Below, piece by piece: positions 19,395 through 29,954 of a stretch of DNA of 64,000 nt. This DNA is from Symbiodinium natans. Taxonomy: Eukaryota > Sar > Dinophyceae > Suessiales > Symbiodiniaceae. Location of the stretch: positions 2,544,972 through 2,608,971 of the forward strand of contig CAJNDS010001112.1 of assembly GCA_905221605.1 (NCBI GenBank), given 5' to 3'. The translations under genes were made by a program, and so were the position numbers. Positions within the stretch are counted from its first letter, which is position 1. Every line of letters begins with the position of its first letter. The notes beneath the pieces were generated by a model, which made no database searches, was not told the origin of the DNA, and was given only the letters and a program-made list of their open reading frames with translations.

Positions 19395-19437
<43 letters not shown>

Positions 19438-19440
19438 TAA
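19386..19440. repeat. poly-C, poly-A and (AT)n tract
   Basis: C9, a long A run, then AT dinucleotides. The hydrophobic minus-strand frame across it is low-complexity. Confidence 0.9.
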
Positions 19441-19530
19441 TAAAATAATAATGAAAAAAAGGTAATAATAGTAGTAGTAATACTAATAATGATAGTAGTA
19501 ATAAAATTAATGATAATAAGCGAACCTCCA

Positions 19531-19728
19531 GGTCACCACTATCCAGACGATGTAGCTCTCCCGCCTGACCGTAGAACACATCAGCTCTACGTGCGGTTCT
19601 TGGACCAGTACTTGGAGGACTGCACTTTGAACAATCGTCCGAGGGTTCCGAGCATGCGAGAATACAAACAACTGCCTCAATTTGTGTCTAAAGTTCATGA
19701 AGAACACCTGCTTTGGGCTATTTGGAGC
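19531..19728 (+). CDS. probable exon, unrecognised
   Basis: A clean frame reads PGHHYPDDVALPPDRRTHQL, then YVRFLDQYLEDCTLNNRPRV, then MREYKQLPQFVSKVHEEHLL. Composition is clearly protein-like. The left end is a CTCCAG|G acceptor beside AT-rich repeat; the right end merges with GGAGCCTTAAGG, an F3-type end. No family recognised. Confidence 0.6.
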
Positions 19729-19805
19729 CTTAAGGTTGGGGTGTCGGCGGCTTAGGACCAGCACGAAGGTTCAGCAATGTCCGGTCACATTTCCTTTCGC
19801 TTCCT

Positions 19806-20045
19806 GGGTTTAGGGTTTAGGGTTTAGGGTTTAGGGTTTAGGGTTTAGGGTTTAGGGTTTAGGGTTCCTTTCATGGCCCGTGAGCCATAAAACAGTTCGT
19901 TGCAGGTAAGCTCATTCGGTTGCTCGTGCTCCGGCTTCCCATCCGTGGTTTGTGGCGGCGGGTCCGCGGGATGGCTCGTTTAGGGTTTAGGGTTTAGGGT
20001 TTAGGGTTTAGGGTTTGGGGTTTAGGGTGTGGGTTTAGGGTTAAG
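19806..20045 (+). repeat. TTTAGGG arrays
   Basis: Units at 19806-19865 and 19979-20045 around about 110 bp of unique sequence without a clear exon. Confidence 0.9.
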
Positions 20046-20101
20046 GGTCTTGAACCCTCTGCTGCTCCAGTGCCGGCCCCTCAGAGAGCCTGGGTTCAAA
20101 A

Positions 20102-20340
20102 GGATTCAAGACCCTAAACAGAACCCTTAAAAAACCCTCATAAACCCTTAGAAACCCTTAAAGGCCCTAAACCCTACTGTACACCCTAAACCCTTTAAGG
20201 GCCCTTGGAAACCCTCATAAACCCTTAGAAACCCTTAAAGGCCCTAAACCCTACACCCTAAACCCTTTAAAGGCCCTAAACCCTAAACCCTAAACCCTAC
20301 ACCCTAAACCCTAAACCCTTGAAAGGCCCTAAGCCCTATT
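20102..20340 (-). repeat. degenerate telomere-like array with a higher-order period
   Basis: CCCTAAA units mix with CCCTTAGAAA and CCCTTAAAGG. A segment of about 75 bp (AACCCTCATAAACCCTTAG...) appears twice, so the array has duplicated in blocks. Confidence 0.75.
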
Positions 20341-20351
20341 TAGGTTATTGA

Positions 20352-20682
20352 GAATTCAGCGCAAGGACGTGCAGGATGACCAGCGCGGCTTCAAGGGAGC
20401 TGTTCCTTGGGGACCAAATTGAACTCCTTTAGGGTTTAGGGTTTAGGGTTTAGGGTTAGGGTTTAGGGTTTAGGGTTCAGGGTTTAGGGTTTAGGGTTTA
20501 GGGTTCACACACCCCCAATAAGGGCTATAGTAGTCTAGGGCATGGTGACCCCAGTATACTAGGATTCCTTTGGTCCCAAAGGTTCTTCGCCGCCGCCGAC
20601 GGGACTTCATCCCAGACGGTCTTCAAGCGAGATATTCCTCCTTGATGTCAGCCATGACTCGGCACAGCTTCTTTGTCATCCT
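20352..20682 (+). CDS. two exons joined across an F11 introner
   Basis: Exon about 20352-20401 reads IQRKDVQDDQRGFKGA. Removing 20402-20581 continues in frame: VLRRRRRDFIPDGLQARYSS, then LMSAMTRHSFFVIL, to about 20682, where another repeat (GGGGTAACATTTTGC type, related to about 57903) begins. The intron starts GTTC, ends AAAG, and the next exon begins with GTTC. The basic run RRRRR spans the junction. Function unknown. Confidence 0.55.
20406..20581 (+). mobile_element. F11 element acting as an intron, with internal telomere-like arrays
   Basis: Ends CTTGGGGACCAAATTGAAC and TTTGGTCCCAAAG, flanked by perfect GTTC duplications (20402-20405, 20582-20585). About 70 bp of TTTAGGG units lie inside. 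Confidence 0.78.
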
Positions 20683-20778
20683 GGGGGGGTAACATTTTGC
20701 ATTTTTGTAAGGGTACTTAAGCTCAAGAAGGAATGCAAATTCACATGTTTATTACAATCCCAGCCATGAACCAGGCAA

Positions 20779-20901
20779 TGCGAGAAGATCCAGATCAGCC
20801 AGCTTTGAGCGGCGGTGCTAGAGTGTTCTGCGAGTTCCATGCGAAAAGATCCAGATCAGCCAGCTTTGAGCGGCGGTGCTAAGAGTGTTCTGCGAGTTCC
20901 C
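20779..20901 (+). repeat. tandem duplication, about 61 bp
   Basis: GCGAGAAGATCCAGATCAGC to TCTGCGAGTTCC appears twice in a row with two or three differences. It is possibly exonic (PDQPALSGGARVFCEF). An F3 element follows at about 20902-20992. Confidence 0.8.
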
Positions 20902-21091
20902 AGGGCTCCAAGTATACAAGGAATACCTACATTGAAGTCTAAAGTCTGTAAGTACTACCTACTTTGGGGTCTGTTTGGAGCCTTAGGGCGTAGGGATCTT
21001 CTGACAGGTCAGTTTCAGTCCCGTGGTCTGGCTTCCGTCAGAGGACGTGGAAGCCATGACGTGCGCAAGTTGCTATGGACTTGCTCGCGTA

Positions 21092-21201
21092 CCCAAAGGG
21101 TCCTAAGTACCTACATAGTACAAAGTAGGGGTTTCTATAATAGGAATGACTATTATGGTTAAGGTGAGTGTCCCCCATATAGGTACTTAGGATTCTTTGG
21201 G
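21092..21201. mobile_element. F2 MITE-like element, inverted
   Basis: Reverse orientation of the 3675 copy and nearly identical, flanked by GTAC. On the minus strand the flanks read CSAAEY and ASKSIATCARHGFHVL then stop, so it may interrupt a minus-strand exon. Confidence 0.7.
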
Positions 21202-21379
21202 GTACTCTGCAGCAGAACAATGTTGTGTTCTGAGAGCCAAGCTGGGCTTGCTCTCAAGGGTATTGACTAGAGATGTTTATGAATATCCCTGTGACACAGC
21301 GTTGTCTCCGGCTGAGAGGTGCAGGCACACAAGCTATAAACCCTAAGCCCTAAACCCTAAACCCTAAACCCTAAATTTC

Positions 21380-21725
21380 GTAAATGTTGCGGAGCAGAAG
21401 TGCACCAATCAGAAGGTAACGCAAGACACTGGGGCACGCAAAGGAAGATCAGCGTCCCTTGAGCCGTGAACCGGTAAGGACTTGGGGACCAACATGAACC
21501 CTAAAGTTGGGGATCGTAGGGTTTAGGGTTTAGGGTTTATTGTTTGGGGTTTAGGGTTTAGGGTTTAGAATTATAAACCCTAGACCATGAAGCCTAGCGC
21601 CTGGTGGGGTTCACTTGGTCCGCCAGGCAAAAGCAGCTGAAGTGGTGCGTTCCCACAAGTCGGTCCCCCCACTTCACCCCAGTTCCGCATTCGACAATTG
21701 TTGACGCAACCAAAGCCAGGCTTGC
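21380..21725 (+). CDS. possible exon pair around an F11 element
   Basis: The left stretch VAEQKCTNQKVTQDTGARKG (about 21383-21465) and the right stretch AKAAEVVRSHKSVPPLHPSS (about 21628-21705, then stop) flank an F11-type element at about 21481-21627 (CTTGGGGACCAAC...GGTTCACTTGGTCCGCCAG). The junction was not resolved. Confidence 0.35.
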
Positions 21726-21879
21726 TGGGTCTCCCAAACCCTCAACCCTAAGCCCTAAACCTGTTTGGGAAATGTGGATCCTTACAATGCCCCTTGAAGG
21801 GATAGCCCTAAAAGCCCTGCACCCCGAAACCCCAAACCCCCTTACTGAGAGCCAGTAAGCTTCTGTGCTTTCCAGGTTC

Positions 21880-22150
21880 GTTTTCTCCTGCCACCATGTT
21901 TTTGCCTGACCTGCAAACCGCCCCCATGGCTTCGTCTGATAACTTGAGAAGCCGGGGGCATGCGCTACAGGCGTTAGGGTTTCTAGGGTTCATAGGGTTA
22001 ATAGGGCTTAGGGTTAGGTATTAGGGTTTAGGGTTGGTAGGGTTTAGAGGATTTTTAGGGTTTATGGTTTGGGGTCCGAGCAGGCGTGTGGCAAGAGTCC
22101 TAAAGCCAGGCCACTTGTCGCCTGCTGCCGAAGACGGGCATGACGCCGCT
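21880..22150 (+). CDS. possible two-exon segment
   Basis: About 21880-21975 reads SFSPATMFLPDLQTAPMASS then DNLRSRGHALQA. After a TTTAGGG-type intron, about 22077-22145 reads SEQACGKSPKARPLVACCRR then stop. The phase across the intron is untested. Unrecognised. Confidence 0.38.
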
Positions 22151-22249
22151 GAGCAGCTCAGAAGCTGTGCCGCCTCATGCCTCCACCATAACTTGCTGTA
22201 GGGAGTGATGTCTGTGTGAAGAGTACATATACCAAACCCTAAGCCTAAA

Positions 22250-23062
22250 CTTTAGGAACCCTTTCTACGCCCTCAAGACCCTCTACACACCCCCCTGCAA
22301 ACCCTAGACCCTCTATTTATTTATATATATATATATGTGTACATATATATATATATATGTATAGATATAGGTATATATATATATATATGTTCCCGGTTCT
22401 CGGTCCCCCCCCCCCCCAACCACCCCCCCAAACCCGAAACCAGAACCCTAAACTCCAAACCCTAAAACCCTAAACCCACAACCACGCCACGGGGGGGGGG
22501 GGGGGGGGGAAACCCTCAACCCTAAACCCTAAGCCGTAAGCTCTAAGACCTAAACCCTAAGCCCTAAACCCTATACCCTATACCCTAAACCCTAAACTCT
22601 AACCCTAAACCCCTAAAACCCTAAAACCCTACAAACCCTAAAACCAACCCACAACCACACCACGAAGGCGCCTCAACCCCCCCCCCCCCCCCCCCTTAAA
22701 GTAGCCCGAACTAGGCTTAATTCTCCCTCTTAATTGAGGGGGGGGGGACCAGGGGGGGGGGGTAGTATAGAGGAGCCCAAAGAGCCACATAGGGACCCTT
22801 AATATGTTTTAAGGTATATTGCTGAATGAAGGGGTATTGGGCTCTTTGGGAGGGTAGTAGGGTGAAACCCTAAACCCTAAACCCTAAACCCTAAACCCTA
22901 AACCCGGTGGTATAAACTGTATGAACATTTACCCTTTTGTTTTGCAAAACTCCTGCCCCCCCCCCCCCCCCCCAAGGCCATGGAGCCCCTGGCTTGAGGT
23001 TTAGGGTTTAGGGTTTAGGGTTTAGGGTTTAGGGTTTAGGGTTTAGGGTTTAGGGTTTAGGG
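22250..23062. other. repeat-only region
   Basis: No gene seen. It holds (AT)n at 22316-22390, degenerate CCCTAAA units (about 22440-22650), poly-C/poly-G runs near 22407, 22492 and 22678, an F13-like right end (GGTATTGGGCTCTTTGGG, about 22790-22850), another poly-C run near 22956 and TTTAGGG units (22988-23062). Confidence 0.7.
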
Positions 23063-23475
23063 TGCCCTTTCGCCGACTTTTGCCCCTTTTGCTGGTTCAA
23101 GGCTCAAGGGCTCCCTATTCTAAAGGAACCACCACCCCCCCCCCCCCCCCAAAAAAAAAAAAAAAAAAAAAAATAGGGTTTAGGGTCGAAACTCTCCAGA
23201 ACATCGTTCTCTTGGGGCTGTGTAAATTTTATTGGGCCCAGGCCTGTACTCAAAGTCGACCAGGTGTGCATTTATTTCGTTGGGATGGCAATACTTGCGT
23301 ATTCTTCAGCATATGTTGATACTCGTGCTTCTAAGTACACTTGTTATCGTTGCTATTGTTATAATCACCGTTTCAAGCATTACCTTATGTCAATACATGT
23401 GTTTTTTTTTAAAGCTACATTGGGTTGTCGTTTCTTGTGCGGCGCATGTGTTGTGGGAACTTGAAGCTGTGAATA

Positions 23476-23635
23476 GTGGTGGAGGAGGCGACTCTGGCGA
23501 TCAGGCACATTGGTGGGGAAACGGTGTCGGTCCCGCCTGAGCTTTTGACCGGCTTGACCTGGGACTCATGCGTAGGCGAGGGACGCTTGCAAGCCGGTTT
23601 GACTTGGCTTTCTAACTGGCTGGCTCTTAGGACTT
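23476..23635 (+). CDS. probable exon
   Basis: The frame VVEEATLAIRHIGGETVSVP continues PELLTGLTWDSCVGEGRLQA and GLTWLSNWLA. The right end is near a CTCTTAG|G site. The upstream region (23180-23470) is open but AT-rich and unconvincing. Confidence 0.42.
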
Positions 23636-23760
23636 TAGCCTTTTCGGGTTTTTTTTGGTAGAAACTACAATAAGGAGCCTATGAGTTAAACTCTTAGGAT
23701 GGGTTCAGAAGTAACCCTAAACACTAAATCCAAAAGTTAACGTTTACTGGGAGTTCAGAA

Positions 23761-23941
23761 GTCAGCCAAGTTAAGACGCCTGCCAGCGTCGGCCGGCTGC
23801 ATGAGCCGAGGCGCCGTTGAGCTTTTGACATCTGGCATGGTGCTGGCACTTGAGACGCGAGAAGTAGCTATCTCGCAGAGCTTCCTCTCCAGTGCAGCCT
23901 CTACGCAAACGGCAGCGGTGCCCAGTGCAAGCTATATGTGA
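23761..23941 (+). CDS. probable terminal exon
   Basis: Starting after TTCAGAAG the frame reads KLRRLPASAGCMSRGAVELL, TSGMVLALETREVAISQSFL and SSAASTQTAAVPSASYM then stop (23939-23941). Alternation of hydrophobic and Ser/Thr-rich segments is protein-like; unrecognised. About 23950-24365 has no clear gene. Confidence 0.5.
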
Positions 23942-24365
23942 CCTTCATGACGTTCATTCAGTCCATGGGTCTTGTCAGTGCACCGCAGACTGCTTCGTAG
24001 AGCATCCGATGCCGGTACTCTAGCTGAACATGACGTTAAGCCCTGTGGGTACATTCGGTGCGCAGCAACAATGCCTGGTTGCATAGGGACTTTCACTTAA
24101 ACTTAAACTTCCGGTGTTCCTCGATCGTGTCCACGCAGGAACCTGACAGGAGGGTGGGGGAGGGGGATTGGTGCCCGGCCGCTTAGATTCGACTGCAGAT
24201 GCACATTTTCATTCATCAATGGCAGCTCCAGGCATTTCCGTATACATGTTTCCCTGTCCTGCCGCCTTGGCTCTGACACAGATGGAGGCCTAGTGACTGC
24301 CTGAGGGCAGCATTGACTCCTCAGCGAACAGCATCTGCTTCAATGGAAGTGAAGAGCAATGCAAG

Positions 24366-24483
24366 CAGGGTTTAGGGTTTAGGGTTTAGGGTTTAGGGTT
24401 TAGGGTTTAGGGTTTAGGGTTTAGGGTTTAGGGTTTAGGGTTTAGGGTTTAGGGTTTAGGGTTTAGGGTTTAGGGTTTAGGGC
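24366..24483 (+). repeat. long perfect TTTAGGG array
   Basis: About 16 perfect units. Confidence 0.97.
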
Positions 24484-24487
24484 ACTC

Positions 24488-24597
24488 CTAAACCCCGAAG
24501 CGGCCTCGGCATTTCATGCGACCATCGAACACAGCAGCTGCCATGGAGAAGGGCTCAGTCCAAGGCCACCTGGTCTTAACCCGCCCCAACTACAATA
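24488..24597 (+). CDS. possible terminal exon
   Basis: Directly after the array the frame reads NPEAASAFHATIEHSSCHGE then GLSPRPPGLNPPQLQ and stop. Unrecognised. Confidence 0.35.
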
Positions 24598-24898
24598 GAA
24601 TCTAGGGTTTGCCCCAGAACTACAATAAAGTTTAGGGTTTGCCCCAGGGCTACAAGTATGCAAATATGACCTACATTGGGGTCTAAAGTTTGTAAAAGAA
24701 TGCCTACTTTTGGTTTTTGGAGCCTTAGGGCTAGGGAAACCCTAAACCCTAAACCCTAAACCCTAGGGTTTAGGGTTTGGGGTTTCGGGTTTCTCGAACT
24801 ACTGGACATAGATGCAGTACCAAAATCCCATACTATATAGGGCACCCCTTCCATTCATGCATCATGTGACGCCACCCTTGGTTTAGGATTTTGGGTTT

Positions 24899-25020
24899 AG
24901 TTTAGGGTTTAGGGTTTAGGGTTTAGGGTTTAGGGTTTAGGGTTTAGGGTTTAGGGTTTAGGGTTTAGGGTTTAGGGTTTAGGGTTTAGGGTTTAGGGTT
25001 TAGGGTTTAGGGTTTAGGGC
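24899..25020 (+). repeat. long perfect TTTAGGG array
   Basis: About 17 units following an F3 element (24645-24730). Confidence 0.97.
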
Positions 25021-25126
25021 CTTGATGCCAGCAGTTACCTCGGCCAGCTACCGGCGGCAACGCGTTTAGTGTAGTAGAGTCTTCATCAGGGCAGGCTGCA
25101 GGAGCTAGTTGTACGTACTTGCCTTA

Positions 25127-25243
25127 AGGGACCACATGAACCCTAAATGGGTTTATGGTTCATATGCCCTAGTAAGTAGGGATTATAGTAGTGTCGGGTA
25201 TATAGGACCCCCAATTTTAGGGTGCAATTCGGTCCCTTTAAGG
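25127..25243. mobile_element. F11-like element
   Basis: CCTTAAGGGACCACATGAACC at the left and GTCCCTTTAAGGG at the right. Confidence 0.5.
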
Positions 25244-25255
25244 GCACATACCTTA

Positions 25256-25593
25256 TTGTGATGGTCGCCCCCTTGACCGCAGGCTTAGGCCATTGCTTTG
25301 ACCTCGCCCGCGTGGCGCTTGGCAAGTTGCCGCCCCCTGTCCGACCGGAGGCGCGGGGACAGAGGGAGTTGGGATCGGTTCTTTCGGTTCAGGCTTTAGG
25401 GTTTTGCAAATGTCATCGTGCCAGCTGACGTGCAGAGCCTGGGTCCAAAAGGGCTTAAGGTTTGGGGTTTAGGGCTTAGGGTTTAGGGTTTAGGGCTTCC
25501 GTGTTCATCAGGAAAAACATCCCTGTGAAAGAGCAGTCTTCAGTGAAAAGGGCGGGCGTTCTAGTTGCACAGGCCTCCCAGTATCGCGGTTGA
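25256..25593 (+). CDS. 3' exons of an unrecognised gene
   Basis: Exon about 25256-25400 reads VMVAPLTAGLGHCFDLARVA then LGKLPPPVRPEARGQRELGS. The last exon 25501-25593 reads VFIRKNIPVKEQSSVKRAGV then LVAQASQYRG and stop. The intron between contains TTTAGGG units. The last exon is the stronger call. Confidence 0.42.
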
Positions 25594-25794
25594 AGCCCCC
25601 AGCCTTTGTAAGCCCTCTAACCAGGTCCTTGGTCCGGAGGAGCTTGCCCCAAACCATAAACCTTAGTCCATCGACCCTAAACCCCAATAAACCCTAAACC
25701 CTAAACTCTATAACCCTAAACCCTAGACCCTAAACTCTATAACCCTAATCCCGAAACCCTAAACCCTACCCCGCCGCCCCCCCCCCCCCCCCCC

Positions 25795-25866
25795 ATTCCG
25801 GAAGGAGAGCTTTAGAGGAGACCCAGATCCCACCTGGACGGCCGAGATGTGCAGCGCCGGACCTGT
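25795..25866 (+). CDS. possible exon
   Basis: After CCCTAAA units and a poly-C run the frame reads FRKESFRGDPDPTWTAEMCS then AGPVF. Unrecognised. Confidence 0.38.
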
Positions 25867-26041
25867 TTTTCGTTTTTGCGTTTAAGGGTTTTGGGTTTAG
25901 GTTTAGGGGCAGGGTGCATAGGCTTTGGGATTAGGGCGTAGGGCGTGAGGGTTAAGGGCTGAAAAGGGGCCTGTCATGGGTTGCATGCTGATTCGAGAGG
26001 ACGCCGCTGTAGGTAACCAACAGCTTTTGGATTAGTTGCTT

Positions 26042-26368
26042 GCTTCATCTCGTTCTTCTGCTCAAGTACGAAAGGAGGCTGGTTCAACATGCCGGGAACG
26101 TGCTAAGCCTACGATAGTTACAAGTCCGCGAGTGGAGTCTGGTGGTTGGCGAAGCCGTCGTCCTTCAGCACAGTTGAGGTTCAGGGATGCGATTGCCGGA
26201 GTTTAGGGTTTGGGGTCTAGGGTTTAGGGTTAGGGTTTAGGGTTTAGGGTTTAGGGTTTAGGTTTAGGGTTTAGGGTTTAGGGTTATGGTGTATCGCCTT
26301 CACTTTAAAAAGTGAGGAGGGGGGAGGGGAAGAAACGAGTCCATCTTGCACGCTTACAAGCTTAGGGA
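26042..26368 (+). CDS. two exon-like blocks around a telomere-like array
   Basis: Block 1 (26042-26200) reads ASSRSSAQVRKEAGSTCRER, AKPTIVTSPRVESGGWRSRR and PSAQLRFRDAIAG. It ends where GTTTAGGG begins, so a telomere-like unit would itself be the GT donor. Block 2 (about 26290-26368) reads CIAFTLKSEEGGGEETSPSC then TLTS, ending at CTTAGGGACTGGGTA (an F19-type end). The phase across the array could not be reconciled, so block 2 may not be the next exon. Confidence 0.45.
26201..26288 (+). repeat. TTTAGGG array in intron position
   Basis: About 12 units beginning GTTTAGGG directly at the exon edge. Confidence 0.85.
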
Positions 26369-27104
26369 CTGGGTAGGTAGCCTTAACCTTTGGGGTTGTA
26401 CAAATCCTACTAAATATGAAAGGTCAACTTTTTTTTTGCGCTAGGGCATTCAGGCCCTAGGAAAGGCCTCAAGTGAGTGATGGCCCAACATTCCATCTAA
26501 ATGTTTAGTGGGGAAGATGTCGAAGCGACATTTCGCCTCATGTAGCCAGCCGCCCTTGTTTAACAACGCTCAAAAGGCCATAGGAGGGACCCTTACAAGA
26601 AACCTTAGAGGTTGTTTAGGGGTTAGGGGCTACTTCGGTATATAGGGGCTATTTAAGGTATACACGGGGGTTATACTCGGGTAGAAGAGTAAGGGTCCCT
26701 CCTTATACCCCTTAAAAAGCAGTCCACCAGGACCAGAACAATGGGGGAGTTTTACTCCATCATCCTTCGACAGTGTCGACGTTGAGAGCATGCCGTCGGG
26801 AGTATCATTGCCACCAGATGGCAAGTTGCATCATCGACATGTGGAGAATTTGGAGAAGTTCATGGAGGAGCCCTGAAGCCCTAAACCCAAAGCCCTGAAC
26901 CCTTAAACCTTGACATTACCTAAGCTTCCTTGGAAGCCGTAAGCCAGAGTCTGATGCACACTCTGTGAAGAGTTCTTTTGCATGGCTTCTTTAGCTGGCG
27001 TAGTTTCCATGTCGGTCTTTCAGGCTTAGGTTTTAGATTCCACGGAGCATCTTGCACTATGTGATCATACTTTACTATGTGTTAAAGTTGTACCTTGCGG
27101 GTAC

Positions 27105-27308
27105 ATGTCTGCAAGTCAAGATGCTGATCCTCATTTCTATGTGGTGCAATCTCTCAGTAGCCGCTGTGACGAGCTTCTGTGTCAGGACTTATCGCGGTCT
27201 CCGCTTTCCTTCAAGTGGAGAGTGCACAAGATGCGTCTGCAACAGCGCTTTCCCATGAGCAAACGCTGCCGCAAAGCGTGGACGTCACTGAAAGCAATGG
27301 TCTTCTGA
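27105..27308 (+). CDS. short complete ORF or first/only exon
   Basis: The ATG opens MSASQDADPHFYVVQSLSSR, then CDELLCQDLSRSPLSFKWRV and a basic tail QQRFPMSKRCRKAWTSLKAM before stop. 67 codons of natural composition without repeats. Unrecognised. 27310-28900 holds only weak overlapping frames, an F1-like remnant (about 27770-27890) and short CCCTAAA runs. Confidence 0.42.
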   Translation: MSASQDADPHFYVVQSLSSRCDELLCQDLSRSPLSFKWRVHKMRLQQRFPMSKRCRKAWTSLKAMVF

Positions 27309-28941
27309 TCCTACTGGCCTAGTTTGCCAGCTTACCAGGGGCAGGAGCCTAGCATTGACATATATAGCAAACGTACTTGTCCAGTCACAGCGGATGTCAA
27401 GGCAAAAGCGCCCACATCCGAATCTCAGATTCGGTCCTTTTTATATACATTCGCGACGTGATGTTTGCTGTTTCAGCCGCAGAATGCGGGTGTTGCTTCC
27501 GTTGGCGTTAGGCCGACAGACAGCGTTTTCCTTCCAACAGCCTTGTGATGAGCCAAGCCACTGCTAGCAAACTCTACGAGTACAGTGCCTCGTGTACCCG
27601 TGCTTGTTTCTGGCAAATTCCCGGTTCGAGTCGGGCCTGAACCCTGCCCGCAACCCGAAACCCTAAGTATGGCTTATCAACACAGGGTTGCTCTTTGAAC
27701 ACCCATGCAGTTTTCGCGCGGAGCTCGGTGCAGGAGCCCGGTTAAGCTGTGGAATGGCGCGAATGACTACGACCCAGAGTAGGCCCTTATTCCTTTCCTT
27801 TCTTGAGGTTCAGGTTCCCTTTTAAGCCCCCTAAAACCAAGAAGGGTGCCAGATTATTCCTAGGTCACTCTTAGGTGCCTTGTGACTGAATAGGCAACTT
27901 AAGAATTGTTTGGCATTCTACATCCTCTTGACACACAAAGGTTCTCTTTTTGCCTCCTCCGCCAGGGATAGGGTCTCAGCTAGAGCTGAGTTCACGGCAT
28001 TGCCGTCAATCCTGCACAATGGGTCCTGCGTATCGTCTCATTTTTGAAAGGTCGGTGGCCAGGCATCGATGTCGATTCCACACGCAAGCAAAACTCTTTT
28101 ACAAGGGGACTTGGCGTAGCTACGCTGCGTCTTGCCCCTGCCCTGTGCTTGCGTGTCTCCGCCACCCACAGCCCAGGAGTGCAAGCAGATGCGCAGTATA
28201 GTATTGGTGTCGCAAGAATTAACAATAGCATTCCCTTAAGGGTCCCTTTATAACTATAGTATAGTGACCGCCAAAACCTTCTTCTAGATGTTCAGGCCCC
28301 TATCTTACACATGGGAGTCATCTAGTGCCCAGCCTCAGTTGGGGCAACTCACGTTTCAGTTTTGCTTGCTAGAAGAGCACCCGATCGGCCCGGTTTGCTT
28401 GCAACCCCAAACCCGAATAAACCCCAAACCCTAACCCCAAACCCAACCCTGAACTTCAAGTTCCCAAAAGCCGCCTGAGATCCTCGGCTAGCAAAATTTT
28501 CTATCAAACGAAGGCAGGTCTACGGTTCATAACTCACATCTTGGGATGTTCCCCCCTTATACTAACAGTGACTAACAGTCCTTAATAGGGATTGTAGTAA
28601 ACCCTAAACCCTAAACCCTAAACCCTAAACCCTAATTAAACCCTAAACCCCCCGAATATAAATCCCTGTTAACCTGAAGCCCCCAAAAACTCTGAATACT
28701 CGATCTTGGCCACAGTTTAGGGCTTAGGGTTTAAGGTTTAGCACCCTAAACCCTAAACCCTAAACCCTAAACCCTAAACCCCAAACCCCAAACCCTAAAC
28801 CCTGTTTACCCTGATAGTATATACTTGGGCTGCCTAGGGTTTCCCATGCAGTAGCTTTAGGGGACCAAGTATAGACCCACTGAGGGGAAGCGACGGCGCA
28901 GAGAGAGAGAGAGAGAGATTGCAAGAGGGCCGGAAGCATGT

Positions 28942-29052
28942 CCCAAAGAATCCCTAAGTACCTATATGGGGGACACTCACCTTAACCATAATAGTCATTC
29001 CTATTATAGAAACCCCTACTTTGTACTATGTAGGTACTTAGGACCCTTTGGG
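28942..29052. mobile_element. F2 MITE-like element
   Basis: Same orientation as the 3675 copy and differing at only a few positions. TGT flanks both ends. 29053-29460 has no clear gene. Confidence 0.72.
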
Positions 29053-29468
29053 TGTGGGCGTCGGCATGGTACGGTGCAGGTTTATGGAAGCATGGCGTTT
29101 GCACTCTCAGATCGTCTTGCCAGAAACACGGGGCGCCTCTATTGTTCATTCGCAATGCCTAGGGCTGTTTGGGGTTTAGGGATTGGGGTTTTTGGGGTGG
29201 AACCTGCGGGTAGTTTCATGGGCCCTTAGTAGATGGCCCTTAACCTCCTTTAAAGGGCTCTGATGCATGGGCCCTTAATTTTTACAGGGTAGACGAGGGG
29301 TATGCCTTTTGAGAGCCCATGCAAAGGGACCACGTAGCTACCCTTAGGTTGAAAGGGCTCAGTGGGTTCGAGCGCAGCAACCCCCTTTATCCACGGGCTA
29401 AGTATTCAGCACATGGACCAGCAAGTGCTGAAATATTTAGGGTTTTGGGGTTGAGGTTGAGATGCTCC

Positions 29469-29752
29469 CCCTTATGCTAAGGTTTAGGGTTTAAGGTTTA
29501 GGGTTTAGGACTAGTAGTCCTTAACAGGGGTTAGAAATACGGGATACTATACTCCCGATAAAGGACCGTTAGTGTACTTGGAGGTTCATGGTACTTATTA
29601 TCCCATTGTAACGGTACTAATGACCCACTTGTAAGTCCCTAAACCCCATATGGTTGCAAGTCCAGCTATCCCTAAACCCTAAACCCTAAAGTGCAGTTAT
29701 ATTTGCTAAGTAAGTACCATGAAACCTCAAAGTAAGGGGGAACATCCCAAGA
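29469..29752. mobile_element. F4 element interrupted by an F5 element and telomere-like units
   Basis: GATGCTCCCCCTTATGCTAA (F4 left) is broken by TTTAGGG units, resumes AGTCCTTAACAGGGG...GGACCGTTAGTGTAC, is broken by F5 (CTTGGAGGTTCATGGTACTT to TAAGTACCATGAAACCTC) and ends AAGGGGGAACATCCCAAG (F4 right). Confidence 0.7.
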
Positions 29753-29954
29753 TTGAGGGTTGAAGGTTCGGAGTCCAAAGGTGCAGGCGCGAAGTTCTCA
29801 GGTGCGGGCTTTGGGGTTTAGGGTTTAGGGTTAGGGTTTAAGGTTTAGGGTTTAGGGTTTAGGGTTTAGGGTTGAGGAAGTCGTCTTCAGAAGGCTCTAC
29901 ACGCTAAGCCGAGAGGCTCCTACCGTGTAGGATGCCCAAGACACCCCCAAGAAG

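Noticed and set aside
27615-27645. GGTTCGAGTC resembling a tRNA B box
   Set aside because: The surrounding bases do not form a T stem and no A box or acceptor stem pairing is found upstream.
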